A stretch of DNA of 64,000 bases from Nematostella vectensis (taxonomy: Eukaryota > Cnidaria > Anthozoa > Actiniaria > Edwardsiidae): NCBI RefSeq assembly GCF_932526225.1, contig NC_064037.1, positions 6,864,203-6,928,202 on the forward strand. Reading direction: 5' to 3'. Both the position numbers and the translations under genes were made by a program. Of this stretch, positions 1 to 40,977 are shown one piece after another. Position 1 is the stretch's first letter. The number at the start of each line of letters is the position of its first letter. The notes below the pieces were generated by a model. It did no database searches. It saw only the letters and a list, made by a program, of their open reading frames with translations, and had not been told where the DNA came from.

Positions 1-639
1 CTAAATCCAAGTTTCTGTTGCGAACAATGTTTTTCCTTATTAGCTAGCGTTATATTTTCAAGGATAATCGTTTTCTGATTAAAAAATGAGTGAGATGAAA
101 TTTGGAGTCGTTCGTGAGGTCTTGAGGTTTAGCAAGCGAGCGGAGGTCCAGCAATCACTATATATTGGAAGTCAAATCAGGCATGAATTTGGATCGAAGC
201 GAGTAAGAATAAGAATAATATCATTGGCAAGACTTTTAGTGCAAGGTTTATTTATTGCATATGTAAACACAACTTGACGTATATAATGTCATTTTCTCCG
301 TTCGTATTGCTTTTTCTATCTTTCACTTATCTGCTCTTTATCTCGGGTAATTTTGCTACTGGAGGTCTTTGCTTATTCCTAATCACAGTCACAGTCATCA
401 CCTTGGAAGAATAACCGGCAAAGTTAGAATCTTCGATATGGCCTCCAGGGACCTCTCCAAGCGCTGAAAACATATAGACGCTTATTTCATCAAGAAATAA
501 GATATTTCTCAGGGGATTTGAGTCATAACAAACACGTACGATTAACTAGCGCGATTCTCTTGCAGTATCTTTGTTACCAATATCGTTCCTAGAGCCCACT
601 ACCTTAATGCCGCGGCAAGGTACAAGGCTCTGGGATAAT
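1..639. other. Spacer without recognisable gene
   Basis: No ORF longer than about 63 codons and no family resemblance on either strand. I see no tRNA, repeat array or transposon end in this stretch. It lies downstream of the SBNO gene, which is transcribed towards it. Confidence 0.5.
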
Positions 640-727
640 CTAGCCTGAGTATCGGACGATTTAATTTTTTAAAACGTGTTTCTCGCCGGCGCGATAGAAA
701 CATAGGAGGGCCTGATACTCAGGTTAG
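640..727. mobile_element. Short MITE, copy 1
   Basis: The ends are inverted: CTAGCCTGAGTATC at the left and the reverse complement of CTAACCTGAGTATC at the right. The interior shares a segment of about 50 bases, including the core CTCGCCGGCGCGATAGAAAC, with the element at 1112-1221. There is no coding capacity. It is a non-autonomous inverted-repeat element of unassigned superfamily. Confidence 0.7.
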
Positions 728-1111
728 GGATAATCAATTCTGAGGGCGATTCTTGTTGGCTCTCGAGCTTGCTTCAGTGAGCATGCGCAAATAAAACGAC
801 AGTGAATAGAACAATGGAAAAGCTTCACGACGCCTGTCACACATTCTGTCATTACTAGAAAGATCTGTTTTGAAATAAAATTGCAGAGAAAAGTCCTACG
901 AACCAGCGTATACATTTAAAACCAAATTTATTATTGATGCTGCAAACTTTAAGTACATTACAATAATCAATTGTAGCTTTTTTGGTCTTACAAAATAGAG
1001 GGAGGCCTTGTGGAAAGCCTATGGGAAATAACGGGAAATGTAGAAGACTGCGAAGTCGTAATATATATGCCGGTCATGTTCTCGGCAGAAAAACTCTTTG
1101 AAAGACTCCTG

Positions 1112-1221
1112 CTAGCCTGAGTATCAGGCGGTTTTATTTTTCAAAAGTTGGAGAGGAAAAATAAAAGTCTTGTTTCTCGCCGGCGCGATAGAAACATAGG
1201 AGGGCCTGATACTCAGGTTAG
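1112..1221. mobile_element. Short MITE, copy 2
   Basis: Same family as 640-727: ends CTAGCCTGAGTATCAGG and its near-perfect inverse, and the same CTCGCCGGCGCGATAGAAAC core. About 22 bases longer internally. It abuts the end of the broken helicase fragment at 1235-1605. Confidence 0.7.
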
Positions 1222-1234
1222 ACTTCTGCGGTAT

Positions 1235-1605
1235 GTGCCACTCTTCGACAAGAGACAACGCGAAGGCAATATAATCAAAATCCCCGTCCGTTAACGACTA
1301 CTTCGAGGCGGGCAAATGTAAAATTTACATCGTGAAGGGATGGAATCCTCACATGCATGGGCACATTAATAATGCGTGAGCGAAGCTTTTCAACCTTGTC
1401 CTCCACTGAGGCATTCAAGGGTGAATCAGTAAAATAATTGAGCTGGATTTGCGCTCTCCTTGAGACACAAACAAATCGTGAGCGAATCCAAGCACTTCGT
1501 GAATTAGGAATGCTTTACCACTACCGGTTGGCAACAAATACACTAAAACCATTCTTTCTATAAACGATGACTGACTTCAAAATCTGGGATTGAATTTCTT
1601 TCAGC
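1235..1605 (-). pseudogene. RecQ-like DEAD-box helicase fragment, frameshifted
   Basis: Reading the minus strand from 1605 downward gives a stretch resembling the N-terminal helicase domain of RecQ-type ATPases: FTLKEIQSQILKSVI, then the Walker A segment LPTGSGKA in another frame, then FLIHEVLGFAHDLF and SSIILLIHP, then NASVEDKVEKLRS in a further frame. The reading frame breaks at least twice and has stops after the Walker A region and after LLIHP, so it is not translatable. RecQ-like fragments of this sort are common, repeat-associated debris in invertebrate genomes (family knowledge). Everything after motif Ia is too decayed to assign. Confidence 0.55.
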
Positions 1606-1640
1606 GTAAAATCATCGACTTCAAGTGGATCGATCAGTGA

Positions 1641-1770
1641 AAGAGATCGCTATTTTGTTTGGACATGCGCAGTAAAACCGGAACCAACAGATTCTGTTGG
1701 TGAAAAAGAGGTCGCTATTTTGTTTGGACATGCGCAGTAAAACCGGAACCAACAGATTCTGTTGGTGAGA
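1641..1770. repeat. Two-copy tandem repeat, about 69 bp
   Basis: The segment containing GCTATTTTGTTTGGACATGC and ACCGGAACCAACAGATTCTG occurs twice in succession with only one or two differences. It has no link to a recognisable gene. Confidence 0.8.
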
Positions 1771-2960
1771 AAATTCATTATCCCAGAGCCTTGTATCTGG
1801 CCGCTGGCACAAAGGTACGTGGGCTCTGGAAACGATATCGCTTTGTTACCCGATACTCTCGTATAATGGACATCTCTGATTGGCATTTTCAAATATAGTA
1901 CACAGGCTTCCCGTCTTTTTTTAACGAAAAATACATAAAATGACAGAATTACAATTGTGTGTATAGTTGGCCACTACAACAGGGAATCAATGGTTTTACA
2001 GTTTATTTCTTTGTTTTTTTTTTTTACATGCGAGCGTGCGTAAAAGGAAAAGAGGACAGCGCGTTAAAAATAAATATGGTAGGACACGAAACAAACTACC
2101 CGTCATCTCTTTTCTTTTATTATACTCATTATCTGTCGAGATTCAAGCAAAAGATAAACAAAAATTAGTTTTGCAAAAGTTTTAATTCTTGTAACAACTT
2201 TTTACATCTTTGAACATTTTCCTACCAAAATTTAAATAGTATACTGTACAGATTTATTTTACATTTGACAAGTTCAACGAACGCTTGAATATATCCTTAT
2301 TTTTTCTAAACTCGTTTTTTCTTTTAGCATTCGGATGCGAATGAGGAAATACGTACACGTTCCCTTATACACGATGCCGGTCGAATTTTCGACAGCTCCA
2401 AAATTTGTGCCTAAAACGGTGTTTACCCGGAGCCGATTTTTTAAACTGTTAACTCGGGTATCGTACAGCTAGCTGTCTCATTTTTCATTCAGCTAGGGGA
2501 GGTGCCGTGTGAATGGAACGCGTATCCGTACCAGCTATGGACGGTCGAAAATTCGTTACCATGCAAAACGGGCCTTTAGCCGGAGGTTTCTAACGAGCTT
2601 AAGATCGAGCGCAATGGAGGACAGGCCTTGGCTTTCTAGCCGGGCTTCTGTTTGTGTGACGTCACATAACATCACCAATTCTGAATATTTGTCTATGTTG
2701 ACCAGCAGGAGGAAAAAATGATAAGGTAGTTCTTTGTAGCTTTCAGAACAAAATGTGAGAATATATTATATTTCTGGGCTGTTCAAATCCTCCAATTTTT
2801 ATGAGATTTAGGTTTCTTGATCAGGATTTATGACAATTATAATTTTGAAATTTAGCTTTAGCCATGGGTGTAATGAGCATTATATGTAAAAATAGAACTA
2901 GCTTATGTCTTGTTAGCCTTTGTCATGATATTTTATGGCACACTATAAAACCATCATTGA
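1771..2960. other. Spacer downstream of SBNO
   Basis: Low-complexity AT-rich stretches and short spurious ORFs only. The SBNO 3' UTR and poly(A) site should lie in the upper part of this interval or between it and 3156, but I could not settle on one signal. Confidence 0.4.
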
Positions 2961-3098
2961 CGACTCCTTAGAGCTAGAGCCATAAGTCACTTGTAGGCAC
3001 GGGCTCTGTGTTACCAAGACTGCTAGCGTCGACTCCTTAGAGCTAGAGCCATAAGTCACTTGTAGTCACGAGCTCTGTGTTACCAAGACTGCTAGCGT
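2961..3098. repeat. Two-copy 69-bp direct repeat
   Basis: The block starting CGACTCCTTAGAGCTAGAGC and ending TACCAAGACTGCTAGCGT occurs at 2961 and again at 3030 with two or three substitutions. It lies just beyond the SBNO stop codon, probably in the 3' UTR. Confidence 0.85.
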
Positions 3099-3155
3099 GT
3101 ATCACGTGATCAAGTGGACGGTGACAATGGAAAGCCACGAGAAAGGCACGTGTCG

Positions 3156-33256
<30,101 letters not shown>

Positions 33257-33410
33257 TTTATAAAGGGGAAATTTCCAGCAATGACTTTCCCTTCTGTGTG
33301 TAGTCCACCATTTTGTTGAGCCGGCATGACCGAACCAGCTAGCGCATGCGCGTTATATACGGCACAAGATTATCACGTGATTGACTGACCGAGAGAGGTC
33401 TGGAGAGCTG
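33257..33410 (-). promoter_or_regulatory. SBNO upstream region
   Basis: Sequence directly upstream of the SBNO start codon. It has a palindromic ATCACGTGAT (E-box-like) at about 33372 and a GC-rich segment with GCGCATGCGCG at 33345. No TATA box at a convincing position. Promoter role is inferred from position only. Confidence 0.35.
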
Positions 33411-34113
33411 GGGCCGGTTCCTGAAAAGCCGATTTGCGCTAACCCAGGGTTAAATTAACCCTAACCCACGATTAAATTTTTACCCCCAGATTAGTTCCGT
33501 TCCCGAAACGCTGGTTAGCGCTAACTCTGGGTCAGTTTGGAGGTAGAATCTAACCCTGCTCGCGAGGTGGGTTTACTCGCTAACCCACTGTTTAGTTGGC
33601 GAAACACAGGCCTCCCAAACTTTGTAGTGGAACTAAAGCTTCATAAAATAAAGTTGTCGACAAAAAAAGACGTTACACAAAACAATGTAGGGATCAAATA
33701 CCCTAACATTTCGCTTTATTATGTGACCTTCGTTGCGTTGCTTACTTGAAAATTGTGCTGGGGCAGACAGAAAGTTACATGAAATTTATACTTGAAATGA
33801 ATCTGTCTCGCTAGTGTCACGCACCAACTCGAATCCTGCAAATGACACTTTTTTGGCCATTAAATGGAGGTAATTACAGGTGATGTAGAGGTGTTTTGGG
33901 GCTTTCTGTTGATATACTGGGTACCCTGTGTGAATTTTACTCCTCAAACCAGTTTTTCACTCGTTTAATCCAGGGCTAGTAATTCGGGGGATTACTTGGC
34001 TTTCGGGAACGGTGAGTTAGCCGTCGGTTAGCTAACCTACGATTAGCGAATTTTAACCCGGGATTAGGCGCTGATCGAGGGTTAAGTTAATCGGCCTTCC
34101 AGGAACCGGCCCC
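33411..34113. mobile_element. 0.7-kb inverted-repeat element with GGGCCGGTTCCTG ends
   Basis: Left GGGCCGGTTCCTGAAAAGCC then CGATTTGCGCTAACCC; right inverse GGTTAAGTTAATCGGCC then TTCCAGGAACCGGCCC. Subterminal arms are full of AACCC/GGGTTA motifs (CTAACCCAGGGTTAAATTAA; TTTTAACCCGGGATTAGG) that pair with each other. No transposase; non-autonomous. Confidence 0.8.
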
Positions 34114-35658
34114 TGGTCAATAAAATTCAATTCCCTTTTCAGAATTTGAAAGTTTTTCGTTTTTCTATGCTTTTTTTTTGGCTAGATTGATATAAGTGAA
34201 AGGTTTTAAGAACTTTAAGGTGTCTTGAGTAAACCCCCCCCCCCCCCCCCCTCGGTGTATTTAATAATTTTTTTTGTGCTGTTTCTTAAATCGAAGCGGT
34301 TTTACCTCTTTCGCAAAAGTCTGATGCGGTTTATTGCGGTTTTCGTGCCCTCTCTTGTACACGCACATACAGCTAACAATGCTTCATGACCAAGGTATTT
34401 GTGCATACAAAAGTACACATAAACTGTCTATAAATACATCCGACCGACATGTATTCCTTGTATTGTAGGGAAAACCCTGGGTGTCAGATAGGCCGGGCGG
34501 CAAGGCGGGTACGGCCGCACGCCCACTTCTGTCGGCATTCGTTCGGGCTTTCGAAATTTCAGAAACACGGATTTCCTTGGTTTCGATGAACGAAATCAGG
34601 CAGGAGCGTAGCTAGGATTTTCAACAGGAGGGGGCCAAAAGAGACTTTCAAGGCATTTTCTCCTGTATTTTAGATAATGTCTCATACATTTACTGTATTT
34701 TTGCCTGCTAAAAGGGGGGGCCGGGCCCCCTGGGCCACCCCCTGGATACGCCCCTGTCAGGCTTGGTTTTCGGCGGTGCGAGGACCTCTTGAACAAAGGG
34801 CGATAAAGTAGTGGGAATGATCCTGTGTAATGATTGACTTACACCCCCCGCCCCCCATTATATTGAACTGTGTTGTGAAATGAAGAGTCTTTTCCAACAT
34901 TGGAATTTATTCAGCTCTTGCCGTACAGCTTGTTTGAAAAGCTCGAAACTACTGTTGTGATGTCATTTTTCGAATGAAGATTGAAGAAGAGAACGCCTCA
35001 TATGCCTATTTTAAAAAACGACTGGTGATTGGAAGAGCAGGATCACAAGATATTATATGGATATTATTATTATGAAATGCTAGGACCGCAGCAGGGAATG
35101 GGGCACTTGGCCCGGGCATCCAAATATTTTCAAAAATTATAAGGAAATGACCAGTAGGGGCGTGGCTGTGCCCCCCATTGTTTTCTTAATGTTTCTGTAT
35201 CGCAGCCCCCCCCCCCCCCCCCGCTTAATAATTATGCTATGTCTGCTACGGCTATAAATGATAATCCTTTAAAGGCCATAGATGTTTGGCTTTGTCTCTA
35301 GCATTGCTGAGGTAATCTACCATACAAAAGAAGTATCGTTTGCACTGAGAACGCTACCAAACACTGGGCTGCACATACTTAGACTATATGATATCTTTGG
35401 ACAATCCAAACGAGTACTCGGCAATAATGCGCGACGAAGTCCGCGAGACTCTTTGCAACCCAAACCTTCGGTTGATATGGGTAGGTGAGAAGAGCCAAAC
35501 GTACCAAAGAGTACAGAGTCCTGACGACACGACCCCAACCACAGGCAAACCAACACCACGTGAAATTCGAATAGTTCGGAATCTTGGTGGTCATCACCTA
35601 CACTTTGCGCATGCGTTATAAGCGATGACGGCGGGGCCAAACAGCAAGATATGGCAAG
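34114..35658. other. Spacer between SBNO and the vWA gene
   Basis: Contains a C20-type homopolymer near 34236, a second C run near 35206, and a MITE at 34601-34756. The 107-codon minus ORF at 35317-35640 has no family resemblance and no splice context. Nothing else recognised. Confidence 0.5.
34601..34756. mobile_element. MITE with CAGGGGCGTA-type ends
   Basis: Left CAGGAGCGTAGCTAGG, right inverse CCTGGATACGCCCCTG. G-rich interior (GGGGGGGCCGGGCCCCC). Similar termini are seen at 45975-46145 (CAGGCGCGTAC / GTGCGTTCC) and, partially, near 36195 and 46530, so this family is dispersed across the window. Confidence 0.7.
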
Positions 35659-38620
35659 TCAACCTCTCTCCCCAGTTGGTATCCACATGATGATCCGAAC
35701 CAGTCCCCTCATGCTTTCCACGCGGTAGATATGGGTCGTGGGTATAGAGGACAGGGACGAGATCTCGTCCGCGCCGTAATTGTACCGGCCTACAGCCACC
35801 ACGAAGATCTCTATGTTACTCATTTTTAGCTGGAATGCTTCGTATAGCATTTTGTCTTGGTTCATATTTGATAGACCATCCGTAACTAGCAGCACGCGGT
35901 TAAGGGAACCACTGAAAAACAATTCATTATAAAAGATGACATTGTAATGGCGGATAAGATTTGCTTTCTAAGAATAATCCTCTCGGGAATGAAGAGGGGT
36001 TGATCGCGCTCGTCTCTCCCTCTCCCTTCCGTCTTTTTGTTGTTGTTGTAACTTGATTTCTTAGTGCCAATCACCGAATAGATACCTTACTAGCCTCTCG
36101 TCGATTTGCGTCTCTGGTCAGCTTTTATGTGACGCCACCTTTTGGTTTGTGCTTGCCTATACGACAGGTTTAGTCAGCATCTCAGTTAGCATTTCAGTGG
36201 CGGATTCAGGGGGGTTTAGGGGGCTCAATAACCAACTCTTTTCAAAATGATGCTTCACTTTAGTTGGAACTCAATTAAGGGATTGGAAGAGTTTTCATAA
36301 ATCAAACACTCCTGGACCAGCCAATGGATTTGGAATCTTAGAACTGATCGCGGATAGCCAGGGAACGAGGCTAGTACCATATCATTATACCAGTATAATG
36401 CGATACTAATTCTTTTCCCATCGCACGTAATATAATGAGAACTGTCATCATATTCCAAGACGTATTTATTCCAAGAACAAACGTTAAAATCAACCCTACC
36501 TCTTCACAAAGAATAGTTTTCTGCAAAGTTCCAGCGCAGAGAAGGTGTTGGTCTTGCCATAGAGTCTTTGTACGTTGGTCAGTAACTGTAGCATGGAGGC
36601 CTGGGTCGTAAAGTTAGTAACCATAACAGGCTCAGCCGCGTACAAGATCAGGGCGAACTTGGTGTCATTCCGCGCCTTTGCCGTCAGTAGTTGTATCGCC
36701 TTGATACCGTTTTCAAAGTCAACTTTTGTAATTGATGTCGATGAGTCCAAGACATAAACCACGTTGTAGGTAAAAGGAAACTCGTCACCAGCATCTCGCT
36801 TATCGTGTCGTCCGGGTTGTAGGTCGTTAGGCATGGGATTGAGGAAGTAGTGTGCGAGCTCATATGCCGTTACACGCTTTGGAGGAATCTTGAAGTACGC
36901 TAATACAAAGAGGGACACGTTGATGAATACACGTGGATCAAATTAATAGGTACATGGTATAAGCATCGGCTAGTGGGCTATGGTATACAGTCGTTCGACA
37001 AGAGGATGGCATGAACTGGCTCCGCGACTACGCGACAAGCCCGTATGTAAGCATGGGTAAAAACCACTGAATCGCCTAGCATATATGAGCCACCACATAA
37101 CATGCATATATGAGCCACCACATAACTTCAGACTTATACTGCATCCACACCAGCACTTAAACCAGTTTAAAGGTGGTTCAATTAAACTGGTTTAAATCTC
37201 AATCTCCCAAGAGTGGAAAGAACCAAGAACAAAACTGAATAGACTGTGCTGTACGTGTTACTAAGTGATCATTTAGCTAACACAATAAGAAACTTGGCAA
37301 GTTATCAGGCAAAGAAAAACCTTGTTTAACTAAACATGGTTTTGGTGTGAATGCAGCATTAGACGCGTTAGCGGTGGCTAATATATGCAGCTAGGCGCTT
37401 CAGTGGTTTTTACCCATGCTTACATGCGGGCTTGTCGCGTAGTCCCGAAGCCGGTTGATGACAACCTTTTGTCAAACGACTGTAAATAGAAAAGAGCACG
37501 CCTATTTTTGTTGTAGAAAAGCCAACTGTCATTTTCAATGGATAACGCCTTTTAATAATTGTGTGTTATTTAAATGGGATGAAGTGTGAACGTGCGCGAT
37601 GACTACCTTTTCCTATAAGTGGCACAGGAAATATGAGGAACACGTTGTAGTTTAACAAAAATACGTTGTCGTTTTGGGGAGACTAGTACCGACCTTCTCA
37701 ACTGAGTAAAGATTGCCACAACCATTGTCTTGATTCAAAGTGATACAGTTTACAAAGCCCCCATGATGCGGCTACCTTAAAATGACATTGAACTTGGAAG
37801 TATTCCGAATAAGAAATCGACCTATCTATCCCCCTCTATCCCATAAAATATGTACCTCCCCCTTCTTTCAGAGGGGTTCTGGATATCCTGTATCCGCAAC
37901 GCGTCAGTGGCTAACCACCCACACTCCATCAGCCCTTACATTTCTTCACTTGATGAGAGAGTACACACATGCATTTGGTGACAAGTATTAAAACTCATTA
38001 TCAAGACTGCGCGGTGACCTTTGAGCAAAAAGACTCTAATGCTTATATATGTAAATGATATAACACTCATATTTGAACTTGTAAAAGAGATTTTAAAGAA
38101 AAAGCTTAAACGCACACGAATATAAGTCATTGTGACGTCAAGAGATATTCTGTAACGATTTTATTTTTATGTTTGGGGTCAGTGCATGAAAGTCTTAGCC
38201 CAAATTAATTTCAGAGAAAACAAGATATAGCACTATTAACCTTGTTACCCAGTCACAGATAGTCTAATAAAGCCCAGTTAGAAAAGGGTTTAGCTTGTGC
38301 CTAGACCTTTTTATAAATACAATACGCATCAGGACATCAGAGACTTACTATCTAACAGATAGTAAGATAGGGAAAAGAAAAACATGACATCTTCATTCTC
38401 GAAATCCTTTTGTTTTCTCGAAGATCCTATATATCTTGAATGTAGAGTACTACTTCTTGTGATAACATGCCCCTACACTCCAAAATAAGAAGTGGATAAA
38501 TCACAATGATAAGTAATAAAGATAGAACGAACTGATTTCATTACCGTGCGTTTCTTGTCCACCCGTCAGCAAGATGCTCAAAGCAATACCAGCGATCGTG
38601 AGATGAGCGAGCGAAGCCAT
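35659..38620 (-). CDS. Secreted single von Willebrand A-domain protein, 3 exons
   Basis: Exons 38620-38545, 36899-36500, 35911-35659; 729 nt, 242 aa, phases consistent. Residues 1-24 (MASLAHLTIAGIALSILLTG) are a signal peptide. After a short linker, a vWA domain begins at about residue 70. It has a complete MIDAS: D77-x-S79-x-S81 in YVLDSSTSI, the Thr in YGKTNTFSAL, and the Asp in VLLVTDGLS. The hydrophobic strands FALILYA and IEIFVVAVG are as expected. The fold resembles matrilin/collagen-VI/vitrin-type A domains, which bind matrix or cell-surface ligands through a divalent cation. There is no collagen, EGF or membrane segment, so a small extracellular adhesion or matrix protein is likely. 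Ligand unknown. A longer isoform with further 3' exons cannot be excluded. Confidence 0.8.
36984..37486. mobile_element. MITE with about 100-bp terminal inverted repeats
   Basis: Left arm ACAGTCGTTCGACAAGAGG through GCGACAAGCCCGTATGTAAG and GGGTAAAAACCACTGAATCG is mirrored at the right by CAGTGGTTTTTACCCATGC through CGGGCTTGTCGCGTAGTC to GTCAAACGACTGTAAAT. Lies in intron 1 of the vWA gene. The middle is occupied by a second element (37137-37361). Confidence 0.85.
37137..37361. mobile_element. MITE nested inside another MITE
   Basis: Left ACTGCATCCACACCAGCACT then TAAACCAGTTTAAAGG; right inverse AACTAAACATGGTTTTGG then TGTGAATGCAGCAT. About 225 bp, non-coding, fully contained in the 36984-37486 element, so it is the younger insertion. 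Confidence 0.75.
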
Positions 38621-40977
38621 AACTACCCACCTAATACTAAACACTTTGTCCCTCACAACTGTTGGAGATCGAGTTCGTTTTCAGTGTTTTTATTCCAGCG
38701 CATAGACGATGGATGAATTGGGGGGAGGTCACTACACACAAGAGTTAATGATAGACAAGTGTTGATGGAATGTGAGGGGGACTCAAATGTGAATCACATC
38801 ATGTTCGAAACAAACAAAGTGTGTTTTGATTAAACTCTACTGTAGATAAAATGAATCATCGCATTTATCCAAATGGTGATGATTAGTATTCTATTTATTT
38901 CTCTTTGTCACACTGTCGATGATAGGATGGCAGGTCGGCCATTGTCGTGTGATGGAATGTGCGGCTCCGGTATAATTTGACAGAGAAAGCCTTCGTGCTT
39001 AAGGTAATTTCCTTGAAATAGTTCTACTATCCAGAATTTTTTAAAACTTGGCATAAACAATATTGAAGTTAAGGGATTTCAAAAAATGTAATTAAAAATA
39101 GGTACCGACCTTGTTTTAACAAACAAGGCAGCTCGTCGATTACCATGTGTGACGCTGGCGTGGGCTTCGTTTGAAGCGCGTTCATATCCTCAACTTTCGA
39201 TTCTAGTTTCTCATAAACGCAGGCTCGACATGCAACTGCATTAAGCAAGTACTTTCGGTAAGGTTATTTTAGCCGGGTAATAGTTTAGAAGAGGCGCGGC
39301 TTGGGCTCAAATGTTGAAAAAGAAAAATTCTTTAGTTTTCAAATTATCTTATTTATTCTTGTGCAACACTGGTCCGCTTGCCCCTCTCACACAAGTTGCC
39401 TTAGGGTGTGGACTTAGCAGGGGGCGTAAATTCGGGGATGGATCTTTGTAGGCAAGAGTGCATTTATTTTTTTTCAAAGATTGCGAAGACAATTCTGGCG
39501 TAAAATAAAGATTCATCAATCGCGAAGTTTGACAGGTCAGTTTTAAGCCAAAAATTCGCGTGCTTCAAGCTGGAGTATTGTTAGGTGTTACTGTAGATTT
39601 AGAAAAAAAATCATCGCGCAGATTTCGATATTTTTATTTTAATATAAAAAAATTGCTTCCATTTACCTTGCATGAAAAAATATAATTTGATTTCAAACAA
39701 GTGTGAATCTTGCGAGATCTGACAAAGCATAGATGTATTAATAAAATCTGAAAAATTCACGAAAATCGAGCCGAAAATGAGTCTAATATAGGGAACTTAG
39801 TAAAAGCTGTTTAGCCAAAACAACCTCGGCGCGCCACCGAAACATTCGAACAGCGCGCGCCACTATGCGCAGAAGGGGTGCGCAGTGCAATTAAAAAGTG
39901 ATTCCGCTTTTAAACGAACCCTCGACCTTATTGACTGGGTGAAGGGAACTGCACGATGTCATTTCGGAAGGATGGTAACGTGAAAACATTCAGCCAAAAA
40001 CTAATACTTGAGCGGAGCCGGAATATCACATTTCTCCCCCCCCCCCCCCCTTAAAAAAGGAATAATGAAGTTCCATATCAATGAATGTGTATATGACCTT
40101 TTTTTCTCAGAACCTTTTCAAAGAAATAACGAGCTTAAGGTCGCAAAAATAAGTTACTTTTTGGTGTGACCACTTTTGTATGACACTATGCATGTTCTTT
40201 TGTATTGTGATAATGCCTTAAGATTATTCGCGCGAATAATTTTTGCCTTTTGTTAATTTACTAGAGGTTCCAATTGTTGCCGTGTTTCACTTTAGCGAAA
40301 TGCAGATTAAGTGTGAAAAAGGGGGGGGGGAACCCCAATAAAATATTTTCCACACATAAACTCGCGCGTGTTGCAGTGTAAAACGTTGTGCGTTTTCATC
40401 GTGCGTTCGGTGTGTGATGCATGATAGGGAACCCAGTCTCGGCGGGCATTCCGTACAGCACTGGACACTCTTTTGTGTGCGTGTCATTGTGTTAAAACGG
40501 GCACATTATAGGTAGCAAAGTGTTAGAACCAATTCATTATGTATTGTTTACATTTCGTTAAATAAGGCACAATCTTTTAAAATCAATCTTTACTTATTAA
40601 AGAATACACAGCTCTAACTCTAATTACATTGTCTATGCTGATATAAGAGTCGGATAATAGCTCATAAATCAGCTGATGTATCAAAATAATTCAATATAGC
40701 ACAGAATTATGGTTAACGAAATAAAACAAAGCTAGTTGCTAAATGATACAGTAATATAACAAGGCGACATATGTCATTTCATTATATACATGTGACCATA
40801 TACCAGTACTTTCTTTATAACAACAACATAAATATCAACGGTCTGTTCAGTACACAACTTTTGACCAATTTTGTGAATAGTGTCAAAGGGTCTTTTTTTT
40901 TGTTCAATAAGCTTAAATGAACTTTCATACATAGACATTATTCCCAGTTTTCTTTGTCCTTCATCCAAACATCAAAC
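38621..40977. other. Spacer between the vWA gene and FKBP14-like gene
   Basis: AT-rich with a C-run near 40029 and a G-run near 40321. No ORF above about 66 codons, no transposon ends and no RNA gene recognised. The vWA promoter should lie in the first few hundred bases, and the FKBP14 3' UTR near 40977. Confidence 0.45.

Noticed and set aside
35317-35640. 107-codon minus ORF downstream of the vWA gene
   Set aside because: No recognisable domain, no splice link to the vWA exons (which end in a stop at 35659), and overlapping ORFs in three other frames of the same stretch.
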